17,042 nt of DNA from AP-15 sp035252905 (lineage in GTDB: Bacteria; Pseudomonadota; Alphaproteobacteria; ATCC43930; CGMCC-115725). The position numbers were made by a program, and so were the translations under genes. The stretch is from the NCBI GenBank assembly GCA_035252905.1, contig DATFCQ010000235.1, positions 1 to 17,042 of the forward strand, written 5' to 3'. Positions 14,513-17,042 of this stretch are shown here, in pieces. Every line of letters starts with the position of its first letter. Position 1 is the first letter of the stretch. The notes beneath the pieces were generated by a model. The model did no database searches and had not been told where the DNA came from. It worked only from the letters and a program-made list of their open reading frames with translations.

Positions 14513-15571
14513 ATGTGGCCTTCGAACGCGCTGACCGAGCGGCTGAACCTCAGGTGGCCGATTCTGCAGGCTCCGATGGGCAGCGCGAGTACGCCGGCGC
14601 TGGCGGCCGCGGTCACGAATGCCGGCGGCCTCGGCGGTCTTGGCATGTGGGGCCGCAGCGCCGAGCAGGCCGCGCGCAGGATCGCCGGCTTCCGCCAGCA
14701 GAGCGGCGGCAGTCTCAACGTCAATTACCCGATCTGGCCTGATCCGTCTTGCGCTCCTGAAGTCAGCGAGGCGATGCGGCGGCATTTGCAGGTTCATTAC
14801 GACAGCTACGGACTGGGCTCCGTGCCGCAGCCGCAGGGCGAGGTCAGCGCTGTCGGCTCCGAACACCTGGCACTCCTGCTGGAAACCAGGCCGGAGGTCG
14901 TGAGTTTTCATTTCGGGCTGCCGGCGCCCGAGGCTGTTGCCGCGATCCGAGCGGCGGGAAGCTTTATTATTTCGAGCGCGACGACGGTCGCCGAGGCGCG
15001 TCTGCTCGAGCAGCAGGGCGTCGATGCGATCATCGCGCAAGGCACCGAGGCCGGAGGGCATCGCGCCACATTCACAGGCGTCGACGTCAGCATGCAGCCG
15101 GGGCTGTTCTCGCTGCTGCCGCAGATCGTCGACGCCGTGGGCGTTCCGGTCATCGCCGCCGGCGGCATCGCCGACGGCCGGACCGCAGCGGCGGCGCTCA
15201 TGCTCGGAGCCAGCGCCGTTCAGGTCGGGACCGCCTTCCTGCATTGCCAGGAGGCCGAGGTCCGCGACGCCCATCGCGCCGCGCTGGCCGAGGCGGATGA
15301 CGCATGCACGATCGTGACCGACATCATCAGCGGCAGGCCGTGCCGCTACATCCGCAACCGGATGATCGATGACCTGCTCGCCTCCGGGCTGAAACCGCTG
15401 CCGGTGCCGGCGCAACAAAGCCTGACCGCGCCGCTCGGCGGCTCGGGACGCCGCGATTGGACGGCTCTGACGTCCGGCCAGTCGGCCGCCCTGGCACGGG
15501 ATACGGGCGCGGCCGAACTGGTCGAGCGGCTCGCCCGGGAGACAGGCCGGCGGCTGCGCGCCTTCGCTTGA
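14513..15571 (+). CDS. Nitronate monooxygenase family FMN enzyme
   Basis: A 352-residue TIM-barrel flavoprotein of the 2-nitropropane dioxygenase/NMO family. PILQAPMGSASTPALAAAV (16-34) is the first FMN-binding strand-loop. AQGTEAGGHRA (175-185) carries the catalytic-type H183. AAGGIADGR (215-223) and GASAVQVGTAF (232-242) bind the FMN phosphate. NMOs oxidise alkyl nitronates with FMN and O2; related members include enoyl-ACP reductase FabK, which is less likely given the full HRA motif. A GGGAGGAAGGG stretch precedes the ATG at 14513. It is divergent from the APC permease (220-base spacer, no obvious promoter pair seen). A GC-rich hairpin lies 40 bases after its stop. Confidence 0.92.
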   Translation: MWPSNALTERLNLRWPILQAPMGSASTPALAAAVTNAGGLGGLGMWGRSAEQAARRIAGFRQQSGGSLNVNYPIWPDPSCAPEVSEAMRRHLQVHYDSYGLGSVPQPQGEVSAVGSEHLALLLETRPEVVSFHFGLPAPEAVAAIRAAGSFIISSATTVAEARLLEQQGVDAIIAQGTEAGGHRATFTGVDVSMQPGLFSLLPQIVDAVGVPVIAAGGIADGRTAAAALMLGASAVQVGTAFLHCQEAEVRDAHRAALAEADDACTIVTDIISGRPCRYIRNRMIDDLLASGLKPLPVPAQQSLTAPLGGSGRRDWTALTSGQSAALARDTGAAELVERLARETGRRLRAFA

Positions 15572-15610
15572 TGACGCCGGCGGGGAGCGTAGGGCGGAAT
15601 GCCTTTAACC

Positions 15611-15631
15611 CCGTGGGCCTTCAGCCCACGG
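15611..15631 (+). terminator. GC-rich hairpin after the NMO-like gene
   Basis: A perfect 8-bp stem (CCGTGGGC / GCCCACGG) with a five-base loop, 40 bases downstream of the stop at 15571 and just outside the left end of the IS1595 element. There is no T tract after it, so it is at best a weak intrinsic terminator and could instead have been part of the insertion target. Confidence 0.4.
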
Positions 15632-15651
15632 ACTTATTGGGAACTATCCGG

Positions 15652-15680
15652 TTGACGTACCAAACCCCATGATATAGGAT
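15652..15680 (+). promoter_or_regulatory. Sigma70-type promoter of the IS1595 transposase
   Basis: TTGACG at 15652-15657 and TAGGAT at 15675-15680 are separated by exactly 17 bases, close to the -35/-10 consensus. The transposase ATG follows 28 bases later with GAGAGG upstream of it. It may also drive readthrough into flanking DNA. Confidence 0.6.
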
Positions 15681-15708
15681 AGCCTCATCGTTGAGAGGCG
15701 TTCCGGCC

Positions 15709-16644
15709 ATGGCAACAAAGGTCGATCTTCGCAATCCGATTTTCCATGACGACGACGCTGCGCGGGAGCATTTGGAAAAGCTGCTCTGGCCGCATGGACC
15801 GCATTGCCCGCGCTGCGGCGTCATGGGCGATCGAATCACGAAGCTGCAAGGCAAGAGCACGCGGCCGGGCGTCTACAAGTGCAAGGATTGCCGAAAGCCG
15901 TTCACCGTCACGGTCGGGACCATCATGGAGCGCTCGCATATCCCGCTCTCGAAATGGGTTCTCGCCGCGCAACTGATGGCTTCGAGCAAGAAGGGATTCA
16001 GCGCACACGAACTGCATCGCGTGCTGGGGACAAATTACGAGACAGCGTGGTTCCTGTTCCATCGGCTCCGCGAAGCGGCTAACGATCTCGGCGGCTCCGG
16101 CCCGCTCGGCGGCGAGGACAAGACGGTTGAAGCAGAAGAGACCTATATCGGCGGCAAGGCGCGCAACAAAGCCTATGGGCCGCCGCCAAAGAAGTTTGCC
16201 ATCTTCACGCTCGTTGAACGCAAGGGCGGATCGCGCTCTCGGCGCGTCGCAAACGTAAGCGCCGATGATCTTCGCCCGATAATCGAAGCCTCCGCTTCCA
16301 AAGCATCTCATCTGCGCACCGATGAGAGCGGCGTGTATTGGAAGGTTGGCGAAGAATTCAAGTCACACGAAACCGTGGTTCATTCCGCAAATGAATATGT
16401 CAGGGGAGAGGTTCATACGAACACAGTTGAAGGATATTTCACCATCCTGCAGCACGGAATTTACGGCACATATCACCACGTTTCCGAGGAACATCTGCAC
16501 TGTTATCTTGCCGAATTCGATTTTCGCTACAGCAACCACGCCAAGCTCGGGATCGAAGACGCGGAGCGCGCCGAGATCCTATTGCGCCGCGCCAAGGGCA
16601 AGCGACTCCTCTATCGACAGCCTGACAAAGCGGCGCAAGTCTGA
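15709..16644 (+). CDS. IS1595 family (ISXO2-like) transposase
   Basis: A 311-residue DNA transposase. The N-terminal zinc ribbon has C33, C36, C58 and C61 (CPRCG...YKCKDCRKPF). The ISXO2-like DDE/DDN domain includes VEAEETYIGGK (about 140-150), D205 in RTDESGVY, and N238/E241 in HTNTVEGYF, followed by the family-typical GIYGTYHHVSEEHLH and AEFDFRYSNH. At residue 143 the usual VxxDETYIGG aspartate is Glu (codon GAA), a change of the first catalytic residue that may cripple the enzyme. ATG 15709 is preferred over the upstream in-frame TTG 15691 because GAGAGG lies about 10 bases before it. Length and frame are otherwise intact. Base composition is less GC-rich than the neighbouring genes, consistent with a mobile gene. 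Confidence 0.9.
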   Translation: MATKVDLRNPIFHDDDAAREHLEKLLWPHGPHCPRCGVMGDRITKLQGKSTRPGVYKCKDCRKPFTVTVGTIMERSHIPLSKWVLAAQLMASSKKGFSAHELHRVLGTNYETAWFLFHRLREAANDLGGSGPLGGEDKTVEAEETYIGGKARNKAYGPPPKKFAIFTLVERKGGSRSRRVANVSADDLRPIIEASASKASHLRTDESGVYWKVGEEFKSHETVVHSANEYVRGEVHTNTVEGYFTILQHGIYGTYHHVSEEHLHCYLAEFDFRYSNHAKLGIEDAERAEILLRRAKGKRLLYRQPDKAAQV

Positions 16645-16687
16645 CGCCTAATTCCCACACGTAACGAAACGCGATGGGCCGCCAAGC

Positions 16688-16855
16688 CTATCTGGATGGG
16701 GCGCGCTTTTCTCCGTCAGCACGCTTGCCGCGACTCCGATCGGCCTCCGTCCTCATCTTGCCGCGCTCGCGTTTCGGACGCGGCTGGGGAGGGGTCTTCA
16801 AGAGCCGCAAGAGCAGCTTGTCGCGGCGCTGGTCGGTGTCTGGTTCATCGCTCAT
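16688..16855 (-). CDS. Small basic hypothetical protein (55 aa)
   Basis: Starts MSDEPDTDQRRDKLLLRLL, then KTPPQPRPKRERGK and a highly charged tail. Short alphaproteobacterial proteins with a (K/R)xLLxTPPxP core are common, so the frame is plausible. The core resembles small antitoxin-like or DNA-binding-associated proteins, but I cannot assign a function. No Shine-Dalgarno sequence is visible upstream of the ATG at 16855, and a strong plus-strand AGGAGG starts at the very next base, which weakens this call. Confidence 0.4.
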   Translation of the reverse strand: MSDEPDTDQRRDKLLLRLLKTPPQPRPKRERGKMRTEADRSRGKRADGEKRAPSR

Positions 16856-16869
16856 AGGAGGATGATAGC

Positions 16870-16974
16870 ATGCCGAAGGATTGGACGTCTGCATTAAGAC
16901 AGCTAACCGGGATAATTCACGAGACCGGAAGAGGGAGTGGCGGGAGCGGAACGAGCCGCAAGGGTCTGGTATGA
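16870..16974 (+). CDS. Possible 34-aa ORF with strong Shine-Dalgarno
   Basis: AGGAGG at 16856-16861 stands 8 bases before the ATG at 16870. The product, MPKDWTSALRQLTGIIHETG and a Gly/Ser-rich end, has no family I recognise. Its TGA overlaps the next ATG as ATGA (16971-16974), an arrangement typical of translational coupling. It could be a leader peptide for the gene that follows off the window, or a chance frame. Confidence 0.3.
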   Translation: MPKDWTSALRQLTGIIHETGRGSGGSGTSRKGLV

Positions 16975-17042
16975 TTTGGTTGCTGAGGCCGGATCATCCG
17001 GAGCCAAACGGAGTTCGCCCCCGCCATGGCGCACGATACGAA
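16971..17042 (+). CDS. Possible gene start running off the window
   Basis: An ATG overlapping the previous stop opens 24 codons (MIWLLRPDHPEPNG...) to the window edge without a stop. AAGGGT lies about 7 bases upstream. It is too short to identify. Confidence 0.2.
   Translation, partial: MIWLLRPDHPEPNGVRPRHGARYE

Larger units (their letters stand above)
15638..16657 (+). mobile_element. IS1595-family insertion sequence (about 1020 bp)
   Basis: Contains one transposase gene with its own promoter. The proposed ends are an imperfect inverted repeat: left TGGGAACTATCCGGTTGAC (from 15638) and right, on the minus strand, TGGGAATTAGGCGTCAGAC (from 16657), with 13 of the first 20 bases matching. The right repeat overlaps the transposase stop codon. 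The size is typical for the family. The flanking 8-mers (GGACTTAT and CACGTAAC) do not match, so no target duplication is visible. The ends are my inference; the transposase is clear. Confidence 0.75.

Noticed and set aside
1..17042. CRISPR array, tRNA or rRNA genes
   Set aside because: No regularly spaced short repeats, and no recognisable tRNA or rRNA sequence, were seen on either strand by eye.

Overview
The window looks like a chromosomal accessory region of a high-GC alphaproteobacterium, probably Hyphomicrobiales (Bradyrhizobium/Rhodopseudomonas-like). The basis is codon use, the style of the proteins (ChrR-type cupin, OsmC, PhyH, TTC38-like TPR protein, IS1595 transposase) and the density of insertion-sequence debris. 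No taxonomic search was possible.

Layout. Positions 1-127 are an exact copy of 7954-8080 (start of a cupin gene plus the tail of a TPR gene), joined directly to a 5'-truncated, frameshifted HNH endonuclease gene (128-525). Then comes a minus-strand block, read right to left. A TPR protein (6169-4883), a phytanoyl-CoA-dioxygenase-like enzyme (4862-3957) and a DHA2 MFS exporter (3936-2419) follow each other with 20-base gaps and look like one operon. A second MFS exporter (2212-830) lies 206 bases further on. To the right is a second minus-strand set: a 67-codon internally deleted TPR gene (8221-8018), a ChrR-like cupin (7987-7310), a possible outer-membrane-protein tail (about 7161-7268), an OsmC protein (7123-6575) and a 73-residue membrane protein (6548-6327). 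A divergent AraC regulator (8364-9140) faces this set and is its best candidate controller.

From 9141 to 11397 are an IS630 transposase tail, a small phosphatase-like protein (9376-9825), an SDR oxidoreductase (10027-10773) and a 213-bp ISL3 deletion derivative with both terminal inverted repeats (10917-11129). Next, on the minus strand, are an APC permease (14292-12691) and a fusion of a CinA/PncC-like domain with a nucleotidyltransferase (12567-11398), plausibly linked to NAD salvage. A nitronate-monooxygenase-like gene (14513-15571) is divergent from the permease. An almost intact IS1595-type element (15638-16657) follows; its first catalytic Asp appears to be Glu. The last 400 bases hold only short, uncertain ORFs.

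Main points. (1) Twice in this window a TTC38-like TPR gene lies directly upstream of a gene for a cupin-fold metal enzyme (PhyH or ChrR-like cupin). One TPR copy has lost about 360 internal codons but kept its start, Shine-Dalgarno sequence, reading frame and stop. (2) The CinA/nucleotidyltransferase fusion has a non-canonical amidase motif. (3) At least four traces of rearrangement (direct repeat, HNH junction, IS630 tail, ISL3 remnant) cluster around the AraC/TPR/cupin locus and the SDR gene.
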